64,000 nt of DNA from NCBI RefSeq assembly GCF_014860165.1, contig NZ_JACZKG010000008.1:43012-107011 (forward strand). Reading direction: 5' to 3'. The notes beneath the pieces are model-generated. The model was given only the letters and a program-made list of their open reading frames with translations, had not been told where the DNA came from and made no database searches. The DNA is from Devosia sp. Its GTDB lineage: Bacteria > Pseudomonadota > Alphaproteobacteria > Rhizobiales > Devosiaceae. This document shows, piece by piece, positions 17,099-27,053 of this stretch; the first letter of the stretch is position 1, and the number at the start of each line of letters is the position of its first letter. The translations under genes and the position numbers were made by a program.

Positions 17099-18310
17099 AT
17101 GGACGGCATCAATTCCCTGCGCAACGGCCCCGACGAGGAGGGCCGGTTCGGGCTCTATGGCGGGCGTTTCGTGGCCGAAACACTGATGCCGCTGATTCTG
17201 GACCTCGAGGCGCATTATCGCGCTGCCAAACTCGATCCGGCCTTCAAGGCCGAGCTCGACGACCTCAGCGTGCATTATGCCGGCCGTCCGAGCCCGCTCT
17301 ATTTCGCCAAGCGGCTGACCGAGCATCTGGGTGGCGCGAAAGTCTGGTTCAAGCGCGAGGAGCTGAACCACACCGGCTCACACAAGATCAACAATTGCCT
17401 GGGCCAGATCCTCTTGGCCAAGCGCATGGGCAAGACGCGGGTGATCGCCGAGACCGGGGCCGGCCAGCATGGCGTGGCCACGGCGACGGTCTGCGCCAAG
17501 TTCGACCTGCCCTGCACCATCTTCATGGGCGCCACCGATGTCGAGCGGCAGATGCCCAACGTGCTGCGCATGAAGATGCTGGGCGCCGAAGTCCGTCCGG
17601 TGACTGCCGGCGCCGGCACGCTCAAGGACGCCATGAACGAAGCGCTGCGCGACTGGGTGACCAATGTGGACACCACCTATTACCTGATCGGCACGGCAGC
17701 CGGCCCGCATCCCTATCCGGAGATGGTGCGCGACTTCCAGTCGGTGATCGGCACCGAGCTCAAGGAGCAGTTCCAGGAAGCCGAGGGCAAGCTGCCCGAT
17801 GCCGTCGTTGCCTGCGTGGGCGGTGGCTCCAACGCCATCGGCACCTTCCACGCCTTCCTCGATGATGCCGACGTCAGGCTCTATGGCGCCGAAGCGGGCG
17901 GGCACGGCATCGACGTCGAGAACGGCCACGCCGCCTCTATGACCGGCGGGCGACCGGGCGTGCTGCATGGCAACCGCACCTATCTGCTGCAGGACAGTGA
18001 TGGGCAGATTCTCGAAGGCCATTCGATTTCGGCTGGCCTCGATTATCCCGGCGTCGGGCCGGAGCACTCGTTCCTGCACGACAGCAAGCGCGTCACCTAT
18101 GCGCCGATCACCGACAACGAGGCGCTCGAAGCCTTCCAGCTCTGCACGCGGCTCGAAGGCATCATTCCGGCGCTGGAATCGGCGCATGGACTGGCGCAAC
18201 TGATGAAGGTCGCCCCATCCATGGGCAAGGACCAGTCGATCGTGCTGTGCCTGTCGGGGCGCGGCGACAAGGACGTCGAGAGCGTCGGCAAATATCTGGG
18301 GCTGCTGTAG
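17099..18310 (+). CDS. trpB: Tryptophan synthase beta chain
   Basis: PLP enzyme that condenses indole with serine. The protein has 403 residues. The PLP lysine is in [10 protein letters not shown], the phosphate loop is GGGSNAIG, and the catalytic Glu lies in [13 protein letters not shown]. The channel and COMM region are present, as is [18 protein letters not shown] at the C-terminus. The start is supported by TTAGGA upstream. It is followed two bases later by trpA. Confidence 0.97.
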   Translation: MDGINSLRNGPDEEGRFGLYGGRFVAETLMPLILDLEAHYRAAKLDPAFKAELDDLSVHYAGRPSPLYFAKRLTEHLGGAKVWFKREELNHTGSHKINNCLGQILLAKRMGKTRVIAETGAGQHGVATATVCAKFDLPCTIFMGATDVERQMPNVLRMKMLGAEVRPVTAGAGTLKDAMNEALRDWVTNVDTTYYLIGTAAGPHPYPEMVRDFQSVIGTELKEQFQEAEGKLPDAVVACVGGGSNAIGTFHAFLDDADVRLYGAEAGGHGIDVENGHAASMTGGRPGVLHGNRTYLLQDSDGQILEGHSISAGLDYPGVGPEHSFLHDSKRVTYAPITDNEALEAFQLCTRLEGIIPALESAHGLAQLMKVAPSMGKDQSIVLCLSGRGDKDVESVGKYLGLL

Positions 18311-18312
18311 TC

Positions 18313-19134
18313 ATGACGCGTATCGAAAAGCGCTTCGCCGAAGCCAAGGCGGCCAATCGCCCGGCCCTGGTCACCTATGTCATGGCCGGCGATCCGGACC
18401 TTGCCACCAGCCAGGCCATCATGGAGGCCCTGCCCCAGGCGGGGTCCGACATCATTGAATTCGGCATGCCGTTTTCCGACCCGATGGCCGATGGCGTGGC
18501 CATCCAGCTGAGCGGGCAACGGGCGCTGGCCGCCGGCATGACGCTGCGCGGCGTGCTCGACATGGTGGAGAATTTCCGCCGCAAGGACGAGACCACGCCC
18601 ATCGTGCTGATGGGCTATTACAACCCGATCTACGTGTTCGGCGTCGACGGGTTCCTGGCAGCCGCCAAGGCGGCTGGTGTCGACGGGCTGATCATCGTCG
18701 ACCTGCCGCCCGAAGAGGATGACGAGCTCTGCATTCCGGCCCTCAAGGCCGGTCTCAACTTCATCCGCCTCACCACGCCCACCACCGACGACAAGCGACT
18801 GCCGGCGGTGCTCAAGAACACGTCGGGCTTTGTCTATTATGTGTCGATGACCGGCATTACCGGGGCGGTGATCAAGTCACGCGGCGCGGTGGGGGAAGCT
18901 GTTGAGCGCATCAAGGGCCATACCGACCTGCCGGTGGCCGTGGGCTTCGGCATCAAGACTGCCGAAGACGCCGCCGAGATCGGCAAGCATGCCGACGGCA
19001 TCGTGGTGGGCACCGTGCTGGTGGATGCGGTGGGCAAGTCGCTGGCCGATGGCAAGGCGACGGACAAGACCGTCGCTGCGGTGCGCGACCTGGTGGCAGA
19101 CCTGGCCAGCGGCGTGAAGCGGGCCAGGGGGTGA
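18313..19134 (+). CDS. trpA: Tryptophan synthase alpha chain
   Basis: Cleaves indole-3-glycerol phosphate to indole and G3P. The protein has 273 residues. The catalytic Glu and Asp are in [16 protein letters not shown], the loop-6 region is [10 protein letters not shown], and the phosphate site is [13 protein letters not shown]. The start is an ATG two bases after the trpB stop; in-frame sequence upstream lies inside trpB. The partner genes trpC/trpD/trpE are not in this window. Confidence 0.97.
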   Translation: MTRIEKRFAEAKAANRPALVTYVMAGDPDLATSQAIMEALPQAGSDIIEFGMPFSDPMADGVAIQLSGQRALAAGMTLRGVLDMVENFRRKDETTPIVLMGYYNPIYVFGVDGFLAAAKAAGVDGLIIVDLPPEEDDELCIPALKAGLNFIRLTTPTTDDKRLPAVLKNTSGFVYYVSMTGITGAVIKSRGAVGEAVERIKGHTDLPVAVGFGIKTAEDAAEIGKHADGIVVGTVLVDAVGKSLADGKATDKTVAAVRDLVADLASGVKRARG

Positions 19135-19201
19135 ACGACCACCGGCCCAGCCTCCGAAGAGGCCGGGCCGGGGCTTCCCCGACAACGGTGAGGAGCGGGA
19201 A

Positions 19202-19666
19202 CTATTGCACGGTGGTCGCCGGCGCCGCTGCAGCCGCGTCCGCCACGGGCATTTCGGATCCGGCGGTGGCCGGCGCTTCGGGCAGCGTTGACAGGTCCAC
19301 CTCGGCCAGGCGGTCGGCACAAAGGTCGGCTGCGCCGTCGATCGGATCCTCGCGATCGCCAAAGGTTACCCAGCCACCATCCTCGAGCAGTCCATCGCGG
19401 CGATAGACGCTTTCTTCCGTGAGGGCAGTAAGATTGACCCGCGCGTCCGGCGACGCCAGGTAGCGCTTGAAGCAGATGTCGGCGGCAAGCTGTGCGACCG
19501 CCTGCTCGGCTGCCGTATCGGCACGCTGCTGGGCCGAGCCACCGGTTACCCAGCCACCCCAGGTGAAGCCGACAACCATTGTCGCCACCACGCAGCCGGC
19601 GCATGACCAGAACAGGACCGCCTTGCTAGCCTGGAAGTCGCGGAATTTTTCTGAGACCGATGCCAT
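19202..19666 (-). CDS. Hypothetical single-pass membrane protein
   Basis: Protein of 154 residues starting MASVSEKFRDF. It has one N-terminal membrane segment (VLFWSCAGCVVATMVVGFTWGGWVTGG), then an extracytoplasmic domain with two conserved-looking cysteines (ADICFKRYL and AADLCADRLAE) and a low-complexity Ala/Pro/Thr tail. The start is the ATG eight bases after AAGGAG; an ATG two codons earlier sits too close to it. Similar proteins of unknown function occur in Hyphomicrobiales. It interrupts the common trpA-accD adjacency on the opposite strand. Confidence 0.72.
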   Translation of the reverse strand: MASVSEKFRDFQASKAVLFWSCAGCVVATMVVGFTWGGWVTGGSAQQRADTAAEQAVAQLAADICFKRYLASPDARVNLTALTEESVYRRDGLLEDGGWVTFGDREDPIDGAADLCADRLAEVDLSTLPEAPATAGSEMPVADAAAAAPATTVQ

Positions 19667-20055
19667 CGGCATTGCTCCTTGCAATAATTTCTGTTCGGCA
19701 AACGTGTTGTCGCGCCATCAAGTGAGTTGCAATTGTGGCATATTCGGAACGGAATTGCGACCTTTGAACTATACTTCAATATATGGCTCAGGCTATGTGG
19801 CAGATTGTTTTCGGGTTCTATTTTCTAGATATGACAAATAATAGGATTCAAATCTAATCGACCGCCGTCTGATGTCTGCATTTATTTTACTGATAGACAC
19901 GATTTCGTGAGATAGATTTAATGCCAACAAGGTCCGGTGGTTGTGCATAGGTCGGAATATGACGACCGCTCACCTTTGCCCTCCTGCCCTCACCCTGATA
20001 ACATTCGCCACAATTGACCCCTAGGTGACGCAACAGTCCCTTCGCGAGGCTCGCC
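19667..20055. other. AT-rich intergenic region upstream of accD
   Basis: About 390 bases without a convincing gene. The stretch from about 19740 to 19930 is much richer in A and T than the flanks (for example AACTATACTTCAATATATGG and TAGATATGACAAATAATAGG). It should hold the accD promoter and that of the divergent membrane protein. I see no clear RNA gene or repeat in it. Confidence 0.6.
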
Positions 20056-21030
20056 ATGAACTGGATCGATAATTTCGTCCGCCCGAAAATCCGCTCGTTC
20101 CTCAATACCAAGCGGGAGACGCCGGAGAATCTGTGGGTCAAGGACCCGGAATCGGGCGAGATGGTGTTCTACCGCGACCTCGAAGCCAATCAGTGGGTGG
20201 TGCCCAATTCGGGCTACCACATGAAGATCAAGCCGACGGACCGGCTCAAGACCTTCCTCGACGACGGCGCCTATGAGCTGGTGCCGGTGCCATCGGTGCC
20301 GGTCGATCCGCTGAAATTCCGCGACCAGAAGCGCTATACCGACCGGCTCAAGGAAAACCGGGCCAAGACCGGGTTCGACGATTCGGTCATCGTGGCTACC
20401 GGCAAGCTGTTCGAGCGCGATATCACCGTCGCCATCCAGGATTTCGATTTCATGGGCGGCTCGCTGGGCATGGCGGCCGGCCAGGGCATCATCACCGGCC
20501 TTGAAACCGCCGCCAGCCGCAAGACGGCCTTCGTGCTGTTCGTCGCCTCGGGCGGCGCGCGCATGCAGGAGGGCGTGCTGAGCCTGATGCAGATGCCGCG
20601 CACGACCGTGGCCGTGCTGCGCCTGCGCGAGGCCGGTCTCCCCTTCTTCGTCGTGCTGACCAATCCCACCACGGGCGGCGTCACCGCCTCCTATGCCATG
20701 CTGGGCGACGTGCATCTGGCGGAACCGGGCGCGCAGATCGGCTTTGCCGGCGCGCGCGTCATCGAGCAGACCATTCGCGAAAAGCTGCCCAAGGGCTTCC
20801 AGCGCTCGGAATATCTCTACGAACACGGCATGGTCGACATGGTGGTGCACCGGCACAACCTGCGCTCGACCATCGGCTCGCTGTCGGCGATCCTGACCAA
20901 GGCGGAAGCCTCGGGTGCACTGACCAATACTGCCCCCACAGTCGCCCGCACCAGCCTGCGCGATGCGGCAGTGGCAGCGGAAGGCGATGACGGCGACCTG
21001 GCCCCGGTCAGCGCCGCGCATGCCGAGTAG
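20056..21030 (+). CDS. accD: Acetyl-CoA carboxylase carboxyltransferase beta subunit
   Basis: Carboxyltransferase subunit that, with AccA, transfers CO2 from biotin to acetyl-CoA. The protein has 324 residues. The crotonase-fold core is intact: [52 protein letters not shown] and [17 protein letters not shown]. The N-terminal zinc-ribbon region is recognisable ([20 protein letters not shown], then [10 protein letters not shown]), but all four cysteines of the usual CxxC...CxxC are replaced: Asp30, Ser33, Val49 and Ser52. The C-terminal tail is acidic and alanine-rich. In related genomes folC follows directly; here a chemoreceptor gene lies between them. Confidence 0.94.
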   Translation: MNWIDNFVRPKIRSFLNTKRETPENLWVKDPESGEMVFYRDLEANQWVVPNSGYHMKIKPTDRLKTFLDDGAYELVPVPSVPVDPLKFRDQKRYTDRLKENRAKTGFDDSVIVATGKLFERDITVAIQDFDFMGGSLGMAAGQGIITGLETAASRKTAFVLFVASGGARMQEGVLSLMQMPRTTVAVLRLREAGLPFFVVLTNPTTGGVTASYAMLGDVHLAEPGAQIGFAGARVIEQTIREKLPKGFQRSEYLYEHGMVDMVVHRHNLRSTIGSLSAILTKAEASGALTNTAPTVARTSLRDAAVAAEGDDGDLAPVSAAHAE

Positions 21031-21127
21031 GGCCTTTACCCGCACTTAAGGACGACTCGCTAAAGTCTGCGGAAATTTTAGGCAGGCCGGTCAATTCCGG
21101 CCCGCCCTTCCGCCAGGTGGGTCCCCG

Positions 21128-23641
21128 ATGTTCAAATTCTCGATGCCGATTGCCCGCAAGCTGCCACTCGCACTGCTGGGATCGGCCCTGCTGGTCAGCC
21201 TTGGCGTGGGAACGGCCAGCTACCTGATCGGCAGCCAGGCGCTGCGGACGGCAGCCGAGAGCAATCTCACCACCCTCGCCAGCGAACGCGCCGCAGCGGT
21301 CTCGACCTATCTCAAATCGGTGGAAGACGACCTTGTCGCCACCTCGCGCTCGGAGGCGAGCATCCAGGCCCTGCGCGATTTCGGCGGCGCCTGGCTGCAG
21401 TTCAAGGTCGATCCGACCGCCGAAGTGCGCAAGCTCTTCGTCGACGACAATCCCAACAAGGACAATCTTGCCGCGCTCGAGACGCTAGGTACGACCGGCG
21501 GCTATGACGTGACCCATACGCGGTTCCATCCCGGTTTCCGCGGCCAGATCGCGGCGCGCGGCTATCGCGACCTCTACCTGTTCGACCTCAAGGGCTTCAT
21601 GGTCTATTCGGTCAACAAGGCCGATGATTTCGGCACCAGCTTCGCCGAAGGCGGCCCGCTGGCCGGATCGAGCCTGGGGCAGGTGTTCCAGCAGGCGGCG
21701 GCCATCGAAAACCCCGATGACCTGGTCTTTGCCGATTTCGCGCCCTATCAGGCCGCTGCAGGCCTGCCGGCGAGCTTTTTCGCCAAGCCGGTGTTCAACG
21801 CCCAGGGCCGCAAGGTCGGCGTGCTGGCCATCCAGCTGCCCTCCGAACGGCTCGACGCCGTCATCGGCGACCGCACGGGCCTGGGCGAGACCGGGGAAGT
21901 GCTGGTGGTGGGCCCCGATGGCCTGTTGCGCAGCGATTCCAGCTTTACCGAAACCAACGACGCCATGCTGACCCCGTTTGCCGGCCCCGTGCTCGATACG
22001 GCCCTGGCAGGCACGGCCAATAATGGCGAAACCAGCGCCTACCGTGCCACCGACATGCTGGTGGCTGCCGCGCCGATCGCCACGCGCGGGCAGCCCTGGG
22101 CTGCCGTGGCCGTCATGGCCACCGACGAAGTGCTCGCCCCGGTCGCCAATATGCGCAACATGATGCTGGCCATCGGCGCTGCCCTGCTGGTCGTGGTTGC
22201 GGCGCTGGGCCTGTTGTTCTCGCGCACCATCACCAAGCCCATTACCCGGCTGACTGATACGATGGACGCGCTAGCCAAGGGCGATCTCGAAGTCGAGGTC
22301 CGCGGCGCCGAGCGCACCGATGAATTGGGCGCCATGGCGCGGGCGGTGGAAGTGTTCCGCGAGAACGGCCAGAAGGTGGCCCAACTGACCGAGGCGGAGG
22401 CCGCGCAGGTGCTGGCCAACCAGGCCGAACGCGCCCGCATGATGGAAAGCCTGCAGCGCGCCTTTGGCGATGTGGTGGATGCCGCCATATCAGGCGATTT
22501 CACCAAGCGCGTCGAGGCCGAATTCGCCGATGCCGAGCTCAATACGCTGGCCCGCTCGGTCAATTCGCTGGTCGAGACGGTCGACCGGGGCCTGGGCGAG
22601 ACCGGCGAAGTGCTGTCGGCCTTGGCTGATACCAACCTCACCCGCCGGGTGCGCGGCGACTATGAAGGCGCCTTTGCCCGCCTCAAGAACGACACCAATG
22701 CGGTGGCCGAAAAGCTCGGCGAGATCGTCGGCCAATTGCGCCAGACCTCGAGCGCGCTGAAAACCGCCACGGGGGAAATCCTGTCGGGCGCCAATGATCT
22801 GAGCGAACGCACCACCCGCCAGGCCGCGACGATCGAGGAAACCTCGGCGACCATGGAACAGCTCGCGGCCACGGTGCTGCAGAATGCGGCCAAGGCGGAA
22901 GCCGCCAGCAAGCAGGCCCAGGCCGTGTCCGAAACCGCCGAAGAGGGCGGCCGGGTGATGACCCAGGCCACCGACGCCATGGACCGGATCACGGCCTCCT
23001 CGGGCAAGATTTCCAACATTATCGGGCTGATCGACGATATCGCCTTCCAGACCAACCTGCTGGCCCTCAACGCTTCGGTCGAAGCCGCCCGTGCGGGCGA
23101 TGCCGGCAAGGGCTTTGCCGTGGTGGCCGTCGAAGTGCGACGCCTGGCGCAGTCCGCCGCCAGCGCCTCGGCTGACGTCAAGGTGCTGATCGAGCAGAGC
23201 GCCAACGAGGTCAAGGGCGGCTCGCGCCTGGTGGCCGACGCCGCCGCCAAACTGTCGGGCATGCTCGGCTCTATCCGCGACAATACGGCGGCGCTCGAGG
23301 CCATTTCGCGCGACAGCCGCAGCCAGGCCAGCGCCATCGACGAAGTCAATGTCGCCGTGCGCACCATGGATGAGATGACCCAGCACAATGCGGCGCTGGT
23401 GGAACAAACCAATGCCGCCATCGAACAGACCGAGGCGCAGGCCACCGAGCTCGACCATATCGTTGATGTCTTCACGATCGACGAGACCCATGCCCGATCA
23501 GTCGCGCCGACAAGGGCCGCCCCCGCCGCGGCGCCGGCCGTCGGCGGCATCCGCGGCATGCAGGCAAAGCTCAAGGCCGTGGCCGGCAGCTATCTCAGCC
23601 GCGGCAGTGCCGCCGTCGACAAGGACTGGAACGAGTTCTGA
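21128..23641 (+). CDS. Methyl-accepting chemotaxis protein
   Basis: Transmembrane chemoreceptor of 837 residues. The first membrane segment is at about 12-34 ([23 protein letters not shown]), followed by a periplasmic sensor of about 300 residues and a second segment at about 341-362 ([21 protein letters not shown]). A HAMP domain ([22 protein letters not shown]) follows, then a second HAMP-like stretch and the cytoplasmic signalling hairpin. The hairpin tip is [22 protein letters not shown] and continues [14 protein letters not shown]. The protein ends in DWNEF, which fits the xWxxF pentapeptide that tethers CheR/CheB. The ligand is unknown. It lies between accD and folC on the same strand. 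Confidence 0.95.
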   Translation: MFKFSMPIARKLPLALLGSALLVSLGVGTASYLIGSQALRTAAESNLTTLASERAAAVSTYLKSVEDDLVATSRSEASIQALRDFGGAWLQFKVDPTAEVRKLFVDDNPNKDNLAALETLGTTGGYDVTHTRFHPGFRGQIAARGYRDLYLFDLKGFMVYSVNKADDFGTSFAEGGPLAGSSLGQVFQQAAAIENPDDLVFADFAPYQAAAGLPASFFAKPVFNAQGRKVGVLAIQLPSERLDAVIGDRTGLGETGEVLVVGPDGLLRSDSSFTETNDAMLTPFAGPVLDTALAGTANNGETSAYRATDMLVAAAPIATRGQPWAAVAVMATDEVLAPVANMRNMMLAIGAALLVVVAALGLLFSRTITKPITRLTDTMDALAKGDLEVEVRGAERTDELGAMARAVEVFRENGQKVAQLTEAEAAQVLANQAERARMMESLQRAFGDVVDAAISGDFTKRVEAEFADAELNTLARSVNSLVETVDRGLGETGEVLSALADTNLTRRVRGDYEGAFARLKNDTNAVAEKLGEIVGQLRQTSSALKTATGEILSGANDLSERTTRQAATIEETSATMEQLAATVLQNAAKAEAASKQAQAVSETAEEGGRVMTQATDAMDRITASSGKISNIIGLIDDIAFQTNLLALNASVEAARAGDAGKGFAVVAVEVRRLAQSAASASADVKVLIEQSANEVKGGSRLVADAAAKLSGMLGSIRDNTAALEAISRDSRSQASAIDEVNVAVRTMDEMTQHNAALVEQTNAAIEQTEAQATELDHIVDVFTIDETHARSVAPTRAAPAAAPAVGGIRGMQAKLKAVAGSYLSRGSAAVDKDWNEF

Positions 23642-23675
23642 TCGGCCAGAGGCCGCCGCCAACTGGTCGTCACGA

Positions 23676-23745
23676 CAGGGCGTGACCCGAGGGCTCTGTC
23701 CTTACCGGATGTGCCGCAAGTGAAGTGCCCTCGGGTCGAGCCCTG
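23676..23745. repeat. Inverted repeat downstream of the chemoreceptor gene
   Basis: Arms of 18 bases at 23676-23693 and 23728-23745 pair at 16 positions (CAGGGC..GACCCGAGGG against CCCTCGGGTC..GCCCTG), with a 34-base spacer. It may act as a transcription barrier between the chemoreceptor and folC, but no T-run follows. Confidence 0.65.
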
Positions 23746-23818
23746 ACGATCTGTGGGTGTTGCAGCGCAGGAGTATCAGCGCTACCTCATCAGCGCCCCG
23801 CCGCTGGTTTGAGTCCCC

Positions 23819-25114
23819 ATGTCCCGCACCGATGCCATCCTGAAGCGCCTGTCGGCGCTGCATCCCAAGCTGATCGATCTCAGTCTTGACCGCATCCTGC
23901 CGCTGCTGGCGGAGCTGGGCAGCCCGCATGAGCAACTGCCGCCAGTAATCCATGTCGCCGGCACCAATGCCAAGGGCTCGACCATTGCCTATCTGCGGGC
24001 CTTTCTCGAAGCCGCGGGCAAGTCGGTGCATGTCTATAATTCGCCGCATCTGGTGCGGTTCAACGAGCGCATAAGGCTGGCCGGCAAGCTGGTGGGCACG
24101 CGCCGGCTCAATGCGGCGCTGGAGCGGGTCGAGGCGGTCAATGCGCAGCGGCCCATGACCTTTTTCGAGATCACCACTGCCGCCGCCTTCGTGCTGTTCG
24201 CCGAGACCCCGGCCGACTGCCTGCTGCTCGAAACCGGCTTGGGCGGCACCTATGACACGACCAATGTGGTGGCCCAGCCCCTGGGCGTGATCATCACCCC
24301 GGTCGATCTCGACCACCAGGCCTTTCTCGGCAACACCATCGCCCAGATCGCCGGCGAGAAGGCCGGCATTTTCAAGCGCGGCAGCAAGGCGGTCATCGGC
24401 ATCCAGCGCGAGGAGGGCCGCGCGGTGCTGGACCGGGCGGCGCGGCGGCTGGGCATCACGCCGCTCTTCCAGGGCGAGGACTTCCACGGATCGCAGCAGG
24501 ATGGACGGCTGGTCTACCAGGACGAGGATGGCCTGCTCGATTTACCGCCGCCGGCTTTGTTGGGGGCGCATCAATTCGACAATGCGGCTCTGGCCATCGC
24601 GGCGGCGCGCCATTTCGGGCTGCCGGTGGATGCCGACGCCTTCGCGCGCGGGTTGCGGCAGGTGAGTTGGCCCGCCCGCATGACGCCGCTGCAGACCGGG
24701 CCCTTGCGCGAGCTGTTGCCGCGTGGCGCAGAGCTCTGGCTCGACGGAATTCACAACGCCCATGGCGCCGCGGCCGTCGCGACGGTCCTGCGCGACCTCG
24801 ACCGCGCCCGCCAGGCGCCCTTGGTACTGATCATGGGGCTGATGAATACGCGGGCACCCGCTGCGGTGCTGGCGCCCTTTGCCGGCATGGCGCGGGAGGT
24901 CCTCACCCTGACCATTCCGGGCGAGGCCAATGCGCACAAGGCGAGCTACATTGCCGAGGAGGCCCGCAAGGCGGGCTTTGATGCCCGCCCGATGCGCTCG
25001 GTGGTGACGGCGCTCAAGGCCGCGGCAGCCATACCCAATGCCCGCGTGCTGATCTGCGGCTCGCTCTACCTGGCTGGCGATGTGCTGGCCAGGAACGGCA
25101 CGCCGCCGGACTGA
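23819..25114 (+). CDS. folC: Bifunctional folylpolyglutamate synthase / dihydrofolate synthase
   Basis: Mur-ligase-like enzyme of 431 residues that adds glutamate to dihydropteroate and to reduced folates. The ATP loop is HVAGTNAKGSTIAYLRAFLE, the folate-site loop is YNSPHLVRFNERIRL, and the Mg site is LLLETGLGGTYDTTNVV. The C-terminal domain has LWLDGIHNAHGAAAVATVL. It starts at ATG 23819; the 177-bp gap behind the chemoreceptor gene probably carries its promoter. Confidence 0.95.
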   Translation: MSRTDAILKRLSALHPKLIDLSLDRILPLLAELGSPHEQLPPVIHVAGTNAKGSTIAYLRAFLEAAGKSVHVYNSPHLVRFNERIRLAGKLVGTRRLNAALERVEAVNAQRPMTFFEITTAAAFVLFAETPADCLLLETGLGGTYDTTNVVAQPLGVIITPVDLDHQAFLGNTIAQIAGEKAGIFKRGSKAVIGIQREEGRAVLDRAARRLGITPLFQGEDFHGSQQDGRLVYQDEDGLLDLPPPALLGAHQFDNAALAIAAARHFGLPVDADAFARGLRQVSWPARMTPLQTGPLRELLPRGAELWLDGIHNAHGAAAVATVLRDLDRARQAPLVLIMGLMNTRAPAAVLAPFAGMAREVLTLTIPGEANAHKASYIAEEARKAGFDARPMRSVVTALKAAAAIPNARVLICGSLYLAGDVLARNGTPPD

Positions 25115-25123
25115 ATTCTGGCG

Positions 25124-25243
25124 GGATACCACTCCCACCCTCCCCCTGATAGGGGGCGGCGCTGCCCTGTGTTTGGGACCAAACGGCGCCTCAACTGGAT
25201 CGGTCCCTCCCCCTATCAGGGGGAGGTTAGGAGGGGGGTATCC
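25124..25243. repeat. Inverted repeat between folC and the GH3 gene
   Basis: A left arm at 25124-25156 and a right arm at 25209-25243 share CCTCCCCCTGATAGGGGG (itself a short hairpin) and flanking GGATACC / GGTATCC in inverse orientation, with about 52 bases between. It lies between two convergent genes and may terminate both. It looks like a member of the composite C/G-rich intergenic repeats common in this group. Confidence 0.75.
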
Positions 25244-25258
25244 TCTTGAAAAAAATCC

Positions 25259-26965
25259 CTAATACTTCCCCTGCTCGCTCCCCACGAAGGGATCGACCGG
25301 GCTGGTGCCGGCGAAGGGCTGGCGACCCATCAGGCATTCCAAAGCTGCCGTCTGCAGGCTCTCGCTCGAGCCATAGACGTTGACATAGGCGGGTACGCGC
25401 GGGGCGTCGTAGAGGTAATAGGGATAGCCGAACGACACCATGAGCGTGGGGATATCGTGCCAGAACCGGCTCATGGCGCCAAAGACCGAACCGGTGAGCC
25501 TGGTCCAGTCGAGGAAGATGCGGCTGCGGGTGAGCAGGGTTTCCTCGGCGAAAAGGTAGAGCACCAGGTCGAAATTCTTCGGGCTCACCTCCATGCCCGG
25601 CGTATAGACCGTCACCTCGAAGCCTTCCTTCTCAAGCTGGTCTGGCAGGCTCAGCGGCAGCGGCTGCGGCACGAAGGGCAGGATCACACCGCCGGAGAAG
25701 ACCAGCACGCGCTTGGTTTTGGCCGGTGAGAGCGGCAGCAGGTTCTTGACATCCTTGACGAGCGTCGGCACCCGCGCGGTGACCTGCCGGGCGGTGAGCT
25801 GGCTCTCCTCGGTGGCGACGGCGCTGCGCGCCGCATCGAGGCTGGGTTCGGGGCGATCGGCCTTGTGCAGGCCCAGGGCCGCTTTGAGCGCCAGCACGCG
25901 CGTTACCGCCTCGTCGACCCGCTCCTGGCTCAGCCGCCCATCGGCGACGGCCTTGACCAGCCGCATCAGGTCGCCATTGGGATCGTCGGAGAACAGGATC
26001 ACGTCGCAGCCTGAAATGATGACTTCGGGCAGCACCTCGTCGCGCGGGCCCCAGTCGCCCATGCCGGCCATTGGCGTGGCATCGGAGACGATCAGGCCAT
26101 TGAAGCCCAGTTCGCGGCGCAGCAGATCCTGGTTGAGCAACTTGCTCAGCGAGGCCGGCCGGTAGGCTTCGGCGCCGGCATCGGGGTCGATGGCACGGAC
26201 GAAAGCGGGCAGGGCGATATGGGCGGACATGACGCTCATGACGCCGGCCTCAATCGCCTTGCGATAGAGGCGGCCGAAGCTCTTTTCCCATTCGGGCATG
26301 GAGAGCGGATTGACCGTGGTCACCAGATGCTGATCGCGGTCGTCATGGCCTTCGCCGGGCCAGTGCTTGATGGTGGCGGCGACGCCATTGGCCTGGAAGG
26401 CTGCGATCTGGGCCAGCGCGTGGCGCTCGACCTTGTCGATGTCGCTGCCATAGGAGCGGGTGCCGACAATGGCGCTGCGCCAGGCGGCGTTGATATCGAT
26501 GACGGGGGTGAAACTCCAGTTGAGCCCCACCGCATGCGCCTCGCGCGCCATGATGGTGGAAACGGCCGACGTCGCCTCGACATCGTCGACTGCCGCAAGG
26601 CCCAGCGGATTGGGCACCGAGGTGCCGAAGGGCAGGCTCATGCGACTGCCTTCGAGATCGGCGCTGACCAGCAGCGGCACGGCGCTCAGCGTGCCGAGGT
26701 CACGGGCCAGGTCGATCTCGGCAAGGAGATCGTCGGAATAGATGCGGGTAATGCCGCCCGGACGGAAGCTGCGAACATTGTCGGCGACCTCGGCCGGGGC
26801 TCCACGCTCCAGCAGAACGAAGAGCTGGGACAGCTTGTCGCGCGGTGTGAAGGCGTCACGGGTGGCGGCAACCCAGGCCATGGCCTCGTCATCGAGATTG
26901 AACGGAGCGGCGGAAAGGTCGATCGGGGCCAAAAGGGGCATCCTCTGTTTTTCTGGTTCTAGCAC
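25259..26965 (-). CDS. Glycoside hydrolase family 3, NagZ-like, with C-terminal domain
   Basis: Protein of 568 residues. The N-terminal 350 residues form a GH3 barrel with VSADLEGSRMSLPFG, the NAG-subfamily motif KHWPGEGHDDRDQH (the usual KHxPGxG plus an Asp-His dyad) and the likely nucleophile Asp in GLIVSDATPMAG. The Asp-His dyad is the general acid/base of beta-N-acetylglucosaminidases and phosphorylases in this family. A second alpha/beta domain follows (RVLVFSGGVILPF, then PTLMVSFGYPYYLYDAP), making it longer than the about 340-residue NagZ. It has no signal peptide, which suits a cytoplasmic cell-wall recycling role. The GTG start at 26965 has a weak ribosome site; ATG at 26941 is an alternative. 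Confidence 0.82.
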   Translation of the reverse strand: MLEPEKQRMPLLAPIDLSAAPFNLDDEAMAWVAATRDAFTPRDKLSQLFVLLERGAPAEVADNVRSFRPGGITRIYSDDLLAEIDLARDLGTLSAVPLLVSADLEGSRMSLPFGTSVPNPLGLAAVDDVEATSAVSTIMAREAHAVGLNWSFTPVIDINAAWRSAIVGTRSYGSDIDKVERHALAQIAAFQANGVAATIKHWPGEGHDDRDQHLVTTVNPLSMPEWEKSFGRLYRKAIEAGVMSVMSAHIALPAFVRAIDPDAGAEAYRPASLSKLLNQDLLRRELGFNGLIVSDATPMAGMGDWGPRDEVLPEVIISGCDVILFSDDPNGDLMRLVKAVADGRLSQERVDEAVTRVLALKAALGLHKADRPEPSLDAARSAVATEESQLTARQVTARVPTLVKDVKNLLPLSPAKTKRVLVFSGGVILPFVPQPLPLSLPDQLEKEGFEVTVYTPGMEVSPKNFDLVLYLFAEETLLTRSRIFLDWTRLTGSVFGAMSRFWHDIPTLMVSFGYPYYLYDAPRVPAYVNVYGSSESLQTAALECLMGRQPFAGTSPVDPFVGSEQGKY

Positions 26966-27023
26966 TCAAAGGATCAAGGCGGCAAAGTCATGACCGAGGC
27001 AGCGTCGCGCTGAACGACGGCTC

Positions 27024-27044
27024 CCTCTCCCCTGAGGGGAGAGG
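27024..27044 (-). terminator. Hairpin downstream of truB
   Basis: Perfect nine-base stem CCTCTCCCC / GGGGAGAGG with a TGA loop, nine bases past the truB stop. No T-run follows, so it may stabilise the mRNA end rather than terminate. Confidence 0.5.
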
Positions 27045-27053
27045 TCATAGGCC

